Notes under the pieces: model-generated
The model's database searches: none
The model's input: the letters and a program-made list of their open reading frames with translations, nothing else
What the model was told of the DNA's origin: nothing
Assembly: GCA_041389725.1 (NCBI GenBank)
Contig: JAWKRG010000003.1
Coordinates: forward strand, 682,001-746,000
DNA from: Polyangiaceae bacterium
Lineage (GTDB): Bacteria > Myxococcota_A > Polyangia > Polyangiales > Polyangiaceae
DNA: 64,000 bases
Reading direction: 5' to 3'
In this document: piece by piece, positions 1 through 9,050 of the stretch
How positions within the stretch are numbered: the first letter of the stretch is position 1
Layout of the letters: the number at the start of each line of letters is the position of its first letter
Translations under genes and position numbers: made by a program

Positions 1-2836
1 CGAACTCCGCCAGTCGCCGATAGTTGCGGCTCGTGATCACGTGATTGAGTGTGGTGCGCACGCCGTGGCGGTGCAGGAGCTCGACGGCGCGGCAGGTTCG
101 CTCGAAGTCCCCAGCTTTGCGCGTGAGTGGGGCCGAGGTACGCTCGTCCGTCGCGTGCAGCGACACGAACGCTAGATTCAATCCCGCGTCCACCAGCTCT
201 CGCACCTTGGCCTCGCGGTCCAAGTTCACGCCGTTGGTCACGATCTCCACCTTGGCGATGCCGAGGCGACGCGCTGCCCGGACGTAGTCCGGCAAGTCCT
301 TCACCAGCGTTGGCTCTCCACCACTGAAGGACACGTGCTCGATTCCCCGCTGGGCCGCCCGCACCAACCGTCGGTAGATCTGCCTTGGGTCTTCGTAGGC
401 ATTCCTGCTGCTTTGGTTTGCACTGCAGAAAACGCAGTCCTGATTGCAGTGCACCGTGGGGCGAAGAACCAGGAGTTCGGGCCGGGCTCGGACTCGTGGC
501 TCGTGCGCGCGCAATCGTGCGCGCAATTCCGCATGGTCGCCGACGCCGTAGGCGCAGAGTCCTACCGAACCGTGAAGCTCGCGGTACGCGAGATCCGCCC
601 CGCCGCAACGCTCGAGGACGGCACACTCGTCACATGGCGGCGCCGGCGTGGCCGCGGGAACACGCGGCGCAAACAGGGCATGCAGCTCGCGTCGAGAGCT
701 GACCGAGCACAAGGGAATGCCCGCTGTCGGCACGATGCTGACCGGGATCTGGGCCTGCTGCAGCTGACGCAGCACCTCGGGTAGGTGTCGGGCGATCTCG
801 TCGGCACGAGGAAGCAGGGCGCGCGCTGCCCGGCGCTGTGCCACGAACAGATGCACGACATGAACGCGCCGGACGGCTCGCCGCGCGAGCTCGACTGCAC
901 TACCGACATGGCTCAAGGTGGGACGGAGCAGCGGGATCTCCAGCTCCACGTCCAACCCTACTGCCTCCAAAGCACGCATGCCTGCCAGAGTTCGGACCAG
1001 GCTGCCGCGACGGCCCGTGATGCGGTCGTGAATTCGTGCCTGGTGCGAGAAGAGCGGCACCAAGACTGCGGTGGCTCCTTGCCGCGCGAGCCAGCGCGCC
1101 TGCTCCGGCTCTGCGTAGTCGATGGCTGGAGTGCGAACGACACACTCCGCAACACCACTCCGCTTCGCGCGTTCCAGGGCCTGTACCAACGGATCGGCGG
1201 GGCGTGTGTCGCCTCGGAGCACGAGTCGCGCAGGGCGCTCAGCCAGTGCGGCATCGAGACTTGCGCGCCCGCTCGCCTCGTCGCAGTCGCAGGGAGCGCA
1301 CGCCAGACGGCAAGCCCCGGCAAGGTGCGCCTCTGCGGTTCGAAGCCCACGCGTCCCCTGCGCACGCGACGACCCGCGGTAGCGCCGCAGCACTGCGTCG
1401 GCGTCGACGACGGCAAGATCGACGGCGGCATCGAGTTCGTCCAGCAACGCCGCAAACAGCTTCAGTTCGTCTGCATCCCCGATTCGAGCATGCGCTTCGT
1501 TGGCGAGACGCGAAAATGCGGCAGCGTAGGGATCGCGGAACCGATAGGGAACTCCCGGCACGTAGCCGTAGCGACGAGAAGCGTCTTCCTCGGGGTCAGC
1601 ATAGGAATCGGCCACCAAGCCGTCGTGCTTCGCCAGGTAGTAGAGGGCCGTGTCTGGGTAGAGGCGCACGCGGGAGAGCAGCACCTTGCCGCGAAAGTCG
1701 TGCAGCCGGGTGCGTTCGATCCCTTCCAGATTCTCGAGCAGATCCTCGCGGGTGGTCCACGGCGTGAGCAACACGAACCCAAAGGCCGCGTGGCTCAGGT
1801 CCAGCTCCGCGGGGAACCGGTCGCTCAGGCGTCGAAGCCAGGCTAGAAACTCGACGCCCGTGCTCGCGTCCGCCCCCTTGTTCATGCGGAGCAATTCGCG
1901 GTGCGAGAAGTTCTCGATGCCCACCAAGTAGGGGGCCAGGCGAAACCCCGTGCCACGAATGCGGCGCAGGATGCGCTCCACGCGGGCCTGAGCACGCAGG
2001 AACCAATCCGCCCGAGTCTCCAAGAGCAGCGTGAAGGGCTCGAGTCGCCCGGCGATGCTCGCCTCGAACAGCTGCTCCAGATACGCGAAGGGATTCTGGT
2101 CTTTGAGAATGAAGTGTCGCAGCTCACCCGAGTGCCCGAGCACGTAGCGCAGCTGCGTCAGCACGTGCGCAAGCGTCTCGTCGACGGGACCCGCCTCGTA
2201 TTCGTTGCCCGCAGCGCAAAATCCGCAACCCCGCCCAACCCCCTCCGGCAGCTCGACGCCTTCGAAGTCCGGGTTCTCGCGGGCGTCCGCTTGATAGGGG
2301 CAGCCCGCGTTCCCGTGAAGCATGAACACAGGTGTCGCTTCGGGCCTTGGCCCGATCCAGATCGGGCTGACGTTCGGCGCGAAAGGGCGCGCGCAAGGCG
2401 GTCCCGGTCGCGTCGGAGGCTGACCTGGCCTGGCCACACCCGAAGGAAGCGGCTTGCCGTCGCGGAGGTGCTCCAGCACGCCGATGACGAGTTCCGGCAT
2501 GGGAGCCTCGAGCTGGTAGTCAGCCGTCGGTCGAAACTCGTGCTCAGCGCGAAGGGCCAGCCAGGTATGGTCCGGAAGCGCGCGGCGCAGCGCTGACTCG
2601 AGGTCGCGACTGAACACACGTTGGTAGACGATCACTGGATAGCCGGCCAAAGCCTCGATCAACGACTGAGATGGCCCGGCCGCGGCGTCCACGACGCACG
2701 CCAGGATGTCGTTTGGCACGCCCTCCTCAGTCAGTTCCCCAGACAGCACCGCCAACTCCCGATCCGTCAGGAAGGAGCGGTCCCGATGACTATGCAGACT
2801 CAGGAGTGCAAGCCGAGGCCAAGGAGAAGCAGGCAC
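1..2836 (-). CDS. Large multi-module radical SAM protein, 3' end outside the window
   Basis: The frame is open from the left edge to about 2836, at least 945 residues. Three cysteine clusters are visible from the GTG at 2836: an N-terminal B12-binding-like segment followed by GCPY (Cys179) and a late CGFC (Cys204, Cys207), a spacing unlike the usual CxxxCxxC; a classic cluster CRLACAPC (Cys509, 513, 516); and CNQDCVFC (Cys797, 801, 804), followed by the SAM-binding SGGEP motif near residue 836. Between the last two lies a SPASM-like segment (PPCDECAVLERCGG, then a further Cys). CxxxCxxC binds the 4Fe-4S cluster that cleaves S-adenosylmethionine. The substrate is unknown. TTG at 2839 is an alternative start. 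It diverges from the DUF483-like gene across 22 bp, suggesting joint control. Radical SAM assignment is firm for the C-terminal module, good for the middle one and tentative for the first. Confidence 0.85.
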   Translation of the reverse strand, partial: MPASPWPRLALLSLHSHRDRSFLTDRELAVLSGELTEEGVPNDILACVVDAAAGPSQSLIEALAGYPVIVYQRVFSRDLESALRRALPDHTWLALRAEHEFRPTADYQLEAPMPELVIGVLEHLRDGKPLPSGVARPGQPPTRPGPPCARPFAPNVSPIWIGPRPEATPVFMLHGNAGCPYQADARENPDFEGVELPEGVGRGCGFCAAGNEYEAGPVDETLAHVLTQLRYVLGHSGELRHFILKDQNPFAYLEQLFEASIAGRLEPFTLLLETRADWFLRAQARVERILRRIRGTGFRLAPYLVGIENFSHRELLRMNKGADASTGVEFLAWLRRLSDRFPAELDLSHAAFGFVLLTPWTTREDLLENLEGIERTRLHDFRGKVLLSRVRLYPDTALYYLAKHDGLVADSYADPEEDASRRYGYVPGVPYRFRDPYAAAFSRLANEAHARIGDADELKLFAALLDELDAAVDLAVVDADAVLRRYRGSSRAQGTRGLRTAEAHLAGACRLACAPCDCDEASGRASLDAALAERPARLVLRGDTRPADPLVQALERAKRSGVAECVVRTPAIDYAEPEQARWLARQGATAVLVPLFSHQARIHDRITGRRGSLVRTLAGMRALEAVGLDVELEIPLLRPTLSHVGSAVELARRAVRRVHVVHLFVAQRRAARALLPRADEIARHLPEVLRQLQQAQIPVSIVPTAGIPLCSVSSRRELHALFAPRVPAATPAPPCDECAVLERCGGADLAYRELHGSVGLCAYGVGDHAELRARLRAHEPRVRARPELLVLRPTVHCNQDCVFCSANQSSRNAYEDPRQIYRRLVRAAQRGIEHVSFSGGEPTLVKDLPDYVRAARRLGIAKVEIVTNGVNLDREAKVRELVDAGLNLAFVSLHATDERTSAPLTRKAGDFERTCRAVELLHRHGVRTTLNHVITSRNYRRLAEF

Positions 2837-2858
2837 CAAGGGCGAGTATACTGCGTCG

Positions 2859-4505
2859 GTGACGCGGGTTCTCGTGGTGGGCGCAACTAGGCGTGCGGAC
2901 GCTTGGTTCCAAGCGCTGAGGGAGGCCCGGAACTGTGACGAGGCACGACGCGTCGACGCCGACCCTGCCGCGCTGTGTTCGGCGCTTCAAACGAGCCCGG
3001 AGGCCCGCGTCGCCATTGCGGCGGGCGGCAATCGAAGCGCTTGGCTCGCGTCCGTCGCTGCCGAACTAGGCGCTCGCGGCGTCGTCGAGCCCGGTGCTGG
3101 AGGTCGGGTCCCAGCGGGCTTCCTTCGCGCCGCCGACTTCGACGCCATACCGGCCGTCACGTGGCTCGCTCAACGCACCGGCGGTGCAGCGGAGTTCGGT
3201 GTGGAGCTTCACGGCGCCGCCGACGGTTGCGCCGAGTCCCTTGGGGAGGTCATCGAAAGCACGTTGGTTTTGCTCGAGAGGTTGCTACCCAATGCGCGCC
3301 TAGCTGCAATTCGCCTAGAGCGCGACAGTCACGCCAGTCTCGAGATCGCCGCGACTGGGTTCAGCCGCATTCAATGCGCCGCACATCTGCATGGCGGGCA
3401 CCTACGCCTGTGGATGGCGACCGCGGAAACCCGCGTCGACATCAGCGTCGACGGCGAACGCGAAGTGCGGGTGCTGTCGAACCGCGAGGGCAAGCACTCC
3501 CACGAGACTCGACTGTTGCCGAGCGCAGCCCGAGCCTTGGCACCGCTTTTTTCGGAGGTGTCGACTGCCCCAACTCGCCTGGTGGAAATCGCGCAGCGGC
3601 GATTCCCACCGTTGCCACCTGCAGCGAGCAGCCTCGCCTGGCTCCGCACGCAAGCCGAGCGCGACGATCCGACCGTGCTTGGGCCGCACCTCCGCGGTTC
3701 CGGCACGGAATTCTCCTCGCCAGGACGAGCAGAGGTCCATCGCGTCGATGACGACCTCTCCATCCTTCGCGACGACGACGGTGCAGCACGAGAACTCGAG
3801 TTGCTCGCCTTCGAACACGGTCTCAAGCCGGCTGTGCTGCTGCCGGTGAATGAGGCTCGGGGCGGTGCGCTGTGCGAACGTTTCGCACACTCACGAGTCG
3901 TTGCCTCCAGGGGCGGCCTTCTCTGGTTCGCTGCCCGTGACGCACCAAGCTTGGAGCGCCTGATCGAACTGCGCCTGACTCCGGATCCCGACCGGGTATT
4001 GGAACCTCTGGGAGCTCTTCTGGGCTATCCCCCGTGCTGCGTGGCGAGCTTTGCCAAGCAGAGCCGTCGCGACGACGACGCATACTCTCAGCACGTCACC
4101 GCCGCATGCACGCCGGCGCAGGGGCCGTGGCACTGGGAGCTGAACGACACCTTCATCCGCATCGTTCCCTTCTTTGCCTGTAGCTACGCGTGTGATGCAG
4201 CACGTCGTGAAGCCAGGTCCGTGCTGTCCCTGCTGAAAGAGACCGCGCCAGCGGCTGCCCGGGAGCTGGAGTCCGCGCTACAGGCACCGGTGTTCTTCAT
4301 CGATCGCGACGCCTGGCTCCGGGTGCGCGGGGGCAGCAACCGCCGAGTGGAACTGCCTCGGCGCGCTCCGCCCTGGCTGGAGAGCCTCGCCCGCGCATTC
4401 GCTCGGCCTGGCGAAGTGGATGCACGAACGCCGCGCGCCGACGGAGGCAACGGGTACGTCGACAATCGCGTGCCCCTAGGCGTGTGGCTACCGTTTTCGG
4501 GATAG
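2859..4505 (+). CDS. DUF483-like C-terminal domain protein with dehydrogenase-like N-terminus
   Basis: 548 residues from a GTG start 22 bp from the start of the divergent radical SAM gene. The N-terminus (VLVVGAT, then alternating strand/helix) looks like a Rossmann NAD-binding fold, and residues up to about 240 recall Gfo/Idh/MocA-type oxidoreductases, but this is an impression. Near residue 387 the segment LLGYPPCCVASF matches the signature of DUF483, a family of unknown function; it is followed by Cys residues in TAACTP and FFACSYACDAA that could form a metal site. The pairing with the radical SAM gene suggests a shared pathway (inference). It ends convergently against the next gene with 32 bp between. 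Confidence 0.75.
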   Translation: MTRVLVVGATRRADAWFQALREARNCDEARRVDADPAALCSALQTSPEARVAIAAGGNRSAWLASVAAELGARGVVEPGAGGRVPAGFLRAADFDAIPAVTWLAQRTGGAAEFGVELHGAADGCAESLGEVIESTLVLLERLLPNARLAAIRLERDSHASLEIAATGFSRIQCAAHLHGGHLRLWMATAETRVDISVDGEREVRVLSNREGKHSHETRLLPSAARALAPLFSEVSTAPTRLVEIAQRRFPPLPPAASSLAWLRTQAERDDPTVLGPHLRGSGTEFSSPGRAEVHRVDDDLSILRDDDGAARELELLAFEHGLKPAVLLPVNEARGGALCERFAHSRVVASRGGLLWFAARDAPSLERLIELRLTPDPDRVLEPLGALLGYPPCCVASFAKQSRRDDDAYSQHVTAACTPAQGPWHWELNDTFIRIVPFFACSYACDAARREARSVLSLLKETAPAAARELESALQAPVFFIDRDAWLRVRGGSNRRVELPRRAPPWLESLARAFARPGEVDARTPRADGGNGYVDNRVPLGVWLPFSG

Positions 4506-4537
4506 CCACAAGCCTCGAGCTTGCGCGTTTGAGTCCC

Positions 4538-5662
4538 TCAGAAGGGCGCGCCGCCGCCGTTGGTGCAATTCACGCACTCCGGCAAGCTCTTGTTCGCCGG
4601 GTCGTTGCACTTGAAGGGGCAGTAGTCGAAGGTCTGGAAAATCTTGTCGACCTCGTCGCACTCGTCGCTGGTGCCATCGACGGAGTACTCGCCATAGCCG
4701 CCGTTCGCATTGAAGGCAGCGGCGCAAGCGACTTCAGTCGGGTTCTTGCTGATCCAACTAGGCAAGTCGGGCATTGCTTGATCGCCGTCGGTGCCGTTGG
4801 GGCCCTTGCCGGCCTGATCGTAGTGGGCCTCGGTGCAGACTTGCGTCACGACGCAGTCCGAGGCCGAGTTCTTCGCGGCCCCCGGCGAGACCAGCGCCTT
4901 GATGGTGAAACACAGCTTGAAGTAGCCGTTGCAGTCCACCCGCAACGTGTTGGGCGAGAAGGGTTGTGCTGGTGGCGTACCGGTCTGGAAGTTGATCTCT
5001 TGCTGCGTGGGGCAGCGCGCACCGGCAGGCTCGAGGATCGTCGAAACGGCGCCGATGACCGTCGTGCCCTGACTATAGAAGCAGGGGCTCGTGTTCTTCA
5101 CGTCCCAGAAACCTCCGCTGAAGCACTTGCATGCCGCGCCGCCGGTGGCGGTGGGAGGGGGTTCGAAGGTGGGAGGGGCTACGCCCTGGTATCCCTTGCA
5201 CTCTCCCCACTTCAGCCCGAGCTCGCCGACACGCTCGCAGGTCGCCGTGCCGTCCTTGCACAGCCCGCGGTTGCGGTTCTTGCGCTTGCCGGGCCAGCAG
5301 GCTGCCGTTTGGCCTTCGACGGTGCAGGGACAGCCCTGCAAGTTCTTGTCGTCGGGGCACTCGGGAGTGCCACCTGGCTTGATCGGCTGCGCACCCGAGC
5401 CACTGCAGTCCGGCGGCGGCGGATCCTCGGCGAAGAACGCGTCCGCGGAGTAGTCCGGCGCGGCCCCATCGGGCACCGAGATGGTCCCAGCATCGCCAGA
5501 GGTTCCACCGTTGGCACCGCTTCCGCCGTTGGCGCCGCTGCCTCCGTTGCCAAAACCGCCACCACCCCCGCCGCTCTCCGCCGAGCACTGCACCGCAGTG
5601 CCGGCCATGGTGACTACCGTGAAAGTGACGAGTCCCGATCGTATCCAGCCGCCTCGTGCCAT
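4538..5662 (-). CDS. Exported cysteine-rich protein, probable lipoprotein
   Basis: 374 residues from ATG 5662. A further 21 in-frame codons upstream read like leader, but the charged-then-hydrophobic segment MARGGWIRSGLVTFTVVTMA fits a signal peptide from this ATG. A Cys follows at AVQC, although Gln before Cys is unusual for a lipobox. A Gly/Asn/Ser-rich linker follows, then a domain with about 18 Cys, including QGCPCTVEGQ, NRGLCKDGTATCERV and a C-terminal FDYCPFKC. Disulfide-bonded extracellular protein is the likely state. No enzyme signature is recognised. Similar Gly-linker Cys-rich lipoproteins recur across this window. Confidence 0.7.
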   Translation of the reverse strand: MARGGWIRSGLVTFTVVTMAGTAVQCSAESGGGGGGFGNGGSGANGGSGANGGTSGDAGTISVPDGAAPDYSADAFFAEDPPPPDCSGSGAQPIKPGGTPECPDDKNLQGCPCTVEGQTAACWPGKRKNRNRGLCKDGTATCERVGELGLKWGECKGYQGVAPPTFEPPPTATGGAACKCFSGGFWDVKNTSPCFYSQGTTVIGAVSTILEPAGARCPTQQEINFQTGTPPAQPFSPNTLRVDCNGYFKLCFTIKALVSPGAAKNSASDCVVTQVCTEAHYDQAGKGPNGTDGDQAMPDLPSWISKNPTEVACAAAFNANGGYGEYSVDGTSDECDEVDKIFQTFDYCPFKCNDPANKSLPECVNCTNGGGAPF

Positions 5663-5746
5663 GACGGCGGGAACGATAGCATCCCGCGCGGCGCTCGTCC
5701 CGCGCCGCACAACTCCGCGTGACAACTCGCTAATTCGTGGCTTGGC

Positions 5747-7162
5747 TCAGAAGGGGCGCAGGCCCAGGAACAGCGCGTTCACCGCGAGGAAGACGGGCAA
5801 GAGGAACACGCAGGCCCAGACGAAGTAGGCGCCGAAGCTCGGACACTTCACCCCCGCACCTTCAGCGATACTCTTGACCATGAAGTTGGGAGCGTTGCCG
5901 ATGTAGGTCATGGCACCCATGAACACTGCGCCCAGGGAGATCCCCTCCAGCACCAGGGGCTGCAGTCCGACGACGGCGTCGGCACCGGCGTAAGCCTGAC
6001 CCTGAGCCAACGCAAAGAAGGTCAGGTAGGTGGGCGCGTTGTCGAGGAAGCTGGAGAGCGCGCCCGTCGCGAAGAAGAACTGCCACGGCTCGCGCACCGG
6101 AAGCTCCCCACCCCGGGCCTGCAGGATCATGAGTGCCGGGATCATCGCCGCGAAGATGCCGGCGAAGAGCAACGCTACCTCTTCGATGGCGTGAAACGAG
6201 AACTTGTTGGCCGCACGAGGGTTGAGGGTTTCGCCCTCCTCCTTGGGCACCTTGGCGCTGAGCGGGGCGACCACCAGTGACACCGCAGTCAGGGCCAGCA
6301 TCGCAATCTCGCGGAAGGGGATCCAGCTGTACCAGTGCTCCGCGGGTAGATGAATGCTGGGCAAAGAGGCAACGGCTGCGACCACGCCTACCAAGAGCGG
6401 GATGCTGCGCTTGCCATGGATGCGGATGGGCTCCACCTGAGCTCGATCCAAGGTGAGGTCTTTCTCCGCCTCACCCGAGTAGGCGATGCTGTCGAACACA
6501 TAAAAGATGACGAGGATGGCGCCAATGGCCACGGCCCACGGCAAAACGAGCTGCAGCGTCCAGAAGAAGGGCACACCGCGCAGGAAGCCCAGAAAGAGCG
6601 GCGGGTCACCGATGGGCAGCAGGCAGCCTCCCACGTTTGCCACGACGAAGATGAAGAACACCGGAATATGGCGAACGTTCTTGCGTTCGCTGTTCGTGCG
6701 CAGGAGCGGGCGGATCAGCAACATTGCAGCGCCCGTCGTTCCGACGAAGTTCGCCAGCACGGCGCCGATCAGCAGGAACAGCGTGTTCACCTTCGGCGTG
6801 GCGCGAATGTCGCCCGAAACGAAGATACCGCCGCTGATCACGAACAGGCTGAACAGCAGAGTGAGGAAGGAGAAGTACTCGAGCCCCGTGTGCAAGAGCA
6901 CGCTGGGAGCTTTGACGCCAAAGTAGAGAGCCGGCGCGACGCCGCAAAGGGCGGCGACGATGCCCTTGTTGCGGTTGACGTCCCACCAATGGGGTGTCGT
7001 CAGGGGCAGCACGGCGATGCACAGCAGAAGTACGACGAAAGGAATCACGCTCCACAGGGGCAACGTTCGTCCCAAGTCGTCGTGACCCGTAGAGGCCAGC
7101 GCCGATGCCGGCAGCAGCGTGACCAGCGCGAACAGCAGCGCCTTGGTGAGGGACTTCGACAC
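5747..7162 (-). CDS. CitMHS/NhaD-type ion transporter (putative sodium:proton antiporter)
   Basis: 471 residues with about 11-12 hydrophobic segments spread over the whole length and a signal-like first segment ending ASALAS. Motifs ANFVGTTGAAMLLIRP and GGCLLPIGDPPLFLGFLRG, and later FLDNAPTYLTFFALA and MTYIGNAPNFMVKSI, are the paired half-repeat signatures of the ion transporter superfamily; the form seen here is usually annotated as a sodium:proton antiporter or putative citrate transporter. It would sit in the inner membrane. Substrate cannot be decided from the sequence. The hairpin array at 7280-7500 lies directly upstream, between this gene and the end of the GtrA-like gene. Confidence 0.85.
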   Translation of the reverse strand: MSKSLTKALLFALVTLLPASALASTGHDDLGRTLPLWSVIPFVVLLLCIAVLPLTTPHWWDVNRNKGIVAALCGVAPALYFGVKAPSVLLHTGLEYFSFLTLLFSLFVISGGIFVSGDIRATPKVNTLFLLIGAVLANFVGTTGAAMLLIRPLLRTNSERKNVRHIPVFFIFVVANVGGCLLPIGDPPLFLGFLRGVPFFWTLQLVLPWAVAIGAILVIFYVFDSIAYSGEAEKDLTLDRAQVEPIRIHGKRSIPLLVGVVAAVASLPSIHLPAEHWYSWIPFREIAMLALTAVSLVVAPLSAKVPKEEGETLNPRAANKFSFHAIEEVALLFAGIFAAMIPALMILQARGGELPVREPWQFFFATGALSSFLDNAPTYLTFFALAQGQAYAGADAVVGLQPLVLEGISLGAVFMGAMTYIGNAPNFMVKSIAEGAGVKCPSFGAYFVWACVFLLPVFLAVNALFLGLRPF

Positions 7163-7279
7163 AGTAAGACTCCCGCGAAATTGGCGGCATCCTGGTGCAC
7201 TGCGTCACGACTGTCACGCAGATTCCACTCGCTGCGCCATCTGCGGAACGCTTTTCTTGCCAAATGACAACCCGCGCGG

Positions 7280-7500
7280 ACTAGTGCTGCGTCCAGAAGT
7301 TGCAATCCAGTATCAAAGCGCCAAGTGGACGCAGCACTAGTGGATTCGCGAAGCGAATCCGGGGGGCTTAGAAACCGGCGGAGCCGGATTCCGGGGTCGG
7401 GACGCCCCCGATGACGCCAGTGCCCGCGCTGCGAAGCAGCGCACGGGCGCGAAGCGCCCGCTCAGAATTCGGATTACGAATTCTGAGACACGGCACTAGG
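7280..7500. repeat. Array of perfect hairpins, several with GCGAAGC cores
   Basis: The intergenic stretch between two minus-strand genes holds consecutive inverted repeats: 7280-7294 pairs with 7327-7341 (15 bp, arm ACTAGTGCTGCGTCC); 7342-7360 (GGATTC around GCGAAGC); 7426-7442 (GCGCT around GCGAAGC); 7445-7459 (GGGC around GCGAAGC); and 7461-7471 pairs with 7477-7487 (11 bp arm CTCAGAATTCG, loop GATTA). The last hairpin with its flanks recurs inverted at about 39806-39850. The array covers both the promoter region of the transporter gene and the 3' end of the GtrA-like gene, so it may act as a terminator or a stabilising RNA element, or may be a small mobile repeat. Confidence 0.85.
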
Positions 7501-8119
7501 TCGCCACAGCCCCGGGCCCGGGTGCAAATACGTAGTCTCGATGTAGCGGGTAGTTCCAGCCGAAGAACACGGCCGCTCGCACCCCAATCCACGCCGCGGC
7601 GAAAGGCACGCTCGGCAGCAGCAACACGCTGACGAGCGCCGCGTTGAACAGTGCGCTGCTAGCGCTGACCCACCCGTAGCGCACGGCCTGCAGGCTCTTC
7701 GGCGCACGACTTCCGAAGGTCCAGGTTCGGTTCACGGTGAAGTTCACGACTGCACCCAGTGCACAACCACCTAGCGTTGCCCATGCGGGGGCGACCTGTG
7801 CAACCCCCACGAGTCCCAGTGCCAAGATGAAGTCCGCGCCGGTAGCGACGAAGCCCGCGACCAAGTTGCGGAGTGCGCTCCCGCGGCCGAAGAGCTCTCG
7901 GTGAGCCGTCGAGGGTGAGGACGGGCGGCGGTGGGCCCACAGCACGCAAGCGCCGAATGCCACCACGACGGCCAGCAGCCATGGAAGGCGCTCTGGGAAT
8001 GGTACCTGTTCCGGATCGGTGAACGTCCTCGGCAGCCAACTTCGGGACCAGACATGCGGGTCGAACTCGTGCACGGCCCATCCAATGTGGTGACAGCCTG
8101 GTGACGGACAAGTCTCCAT
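7496..8119 (-). CDS. GtrA-like membrane protein
   Basis: 207 residues from ATG 8119. The C-terminal ~130 residues carry four hydrophobic helices with the GtrA signature: LVAGFVATGADFILALGLV, the conserved GAVVNFTVNRTWTF, and a final helix ending in FFGWNYPLHRDYVF. GtrA proteins are inner-membrane proteins linked to moving lipid-anchored sugars or to other polyisoprenoid-phosphate steps. The first ~60 residues contain an extra hydrophobic segment (LPWLLAVVVAFGACVLWA) and are less typical, so the true start could be internal. The divergent neighbours are lipid-modifying enzymes, which fits a role in lipid or glycolipid traffic. The 8120-8318 gap must hold both promoters; no clear sites were seen. 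Confidence 0.8.
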   Translation of the reverse strand: METCPSPGCHHIGWAVHEFDPHVWSRSWLPRTFTDPEQVPFPERLPWLLAVVVAFGACVLWAHRRPSSPSTAHRELFGRGSALRNLVAGFVATGADFILALGLVGVAQVAPAWATLGGCALGAVVNFTVNRTWTFGSRAPKSLQAVRYGWVSASSALFNAALVSVLLLPSVPFAAAWIGVRAAVFFGWNYPLHRDYVFAPGPGAVAT

Positions 8120-8318
8120 CAGCGAAAGATCCCGGATGACCGTGATCAGCTTCCTCGCGGACGAATGGACGCAGGATTTGGATAGCGCGACAAAACCGTC
8201 ACTATTCTCCAGCGTTCTGCAAGTTCACGCAGGAATTTCATGCCGATTGGGGGCTTGCACGCAAGGCCTTGGACCTTAGCTAAGAGAGGTGTCCGAGTCC
8301 GAACGACGGACAGCCTAG

Positions 8319-9002
8319 ATGCTCACAGACTCCGGTGCAGTTCCCGCGGATCCGGCGGCTCGACGCCTGCAGGGTACCGTCTGGCAAGGAGTGCCGCTCG
8401 CTCACATCGGCTACTCGTGGATACGTGCGTTTGGCGCCATACTGGGCCGCTCCGGGATCAGTGCAAACACGCTGACTCTGGTCGCGCTCGCACTGTCCGG
8501 GCTTGCGGCTGCAACCACCGCAACCGGGCACCTTTGGAGCGCTGCAACCTTGGTCCTCATCGCGGGAGTCTTCGATGCTCTCGACGGAGTCGTGGCGCGA
8601 GCGACCGGCACGACTTCGAAGTTCGGTGCGCTGCTGGATTCCACGGTGGATCGCTTTTCGGATGCGCTCCCTCTCATCGGCGTGCTCTTCATCTACTTGG
8701 ATCACGGCGTGCTGGCGCTGGTACCAGTCGCCACGTTGGTGCTCGCCTTCGGCGTCAGCTACGTCCGCGCTCGCGCCGAGGGCCTCGGCGCACGGCTGCC
8801 ACCACTGTTCATGAGGCGCGCCGAACGCACGGTCATGATGATCCTGTGTTTGGCTGTGGGCGGCCTGATCCCCGGGGACGCCATTCCCTACCCGGTGCTA
8901 CTGGTCGGCGTGGGCGTGATTGGTGCGCTCAGCAGTGGTGGCCTGCTGGCTGCACTGCTGGCGGCGCGCCGAGCGTTGGACACCGCTGACCGCGCCAAGT
9001 GA
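8319..9002 (+). CDS. CDP-alcohol phosphatidyltransferase
   Basis: 227 residues with about six membrane helices. The full catalytic motif DG(x2)AR(x8)G(x3)D(x3)D is present in DALDGVVARATGTTSKFG followed by ALLDSTVD. Enzymes of this family transfer a phosphatidyl group from CDP-diacylglycerol to an alcohol such as inositol phosphate, glycerol phosphate or serine, in the inner membrane. The head group cannot be read from the sequence. The next gene, 48 bp on, is a PAP2 enzyme resembling inositol phosphorylceramide synthases, so an inositol-type phospholipid is a reasonable guess (inference). It begins a plus-strand run with the PAP2 and MMPL genes. Confidence 0.9.
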   Translation: MLTDSGAVPADPAARRLQGTVWQGVPLAHIGYSWIRAFGAILGRSGISANTLTLVALALSGLAAATTATGHLWSAATLVLIAGVFDALDGVVARATGTTSKFGALLDSTVDRFSDALPLIGVLFIYLDHGVLALVPVATLVLAFGVSYVRARAEGLGARLPPLFMRRAERTVMMILCLAVGGLIPGDAIPYPVLLVGVGVIGALSSGGLLAALLAARRALDTADRAK

Positions 9003-9050
9003 GGCTCCGATGACTCGGGCCGAACTGCCGGAGCGACGAAGGGCGTGCCA

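Noticed and set aside
785..2596. Plus-strand frames of 353 and 231 residues at the left end
   Set aside because: They are codon-aligned antisense of the radical SAM gene, which has three cysteine clusters and an SGGEP motif on the minus strand.
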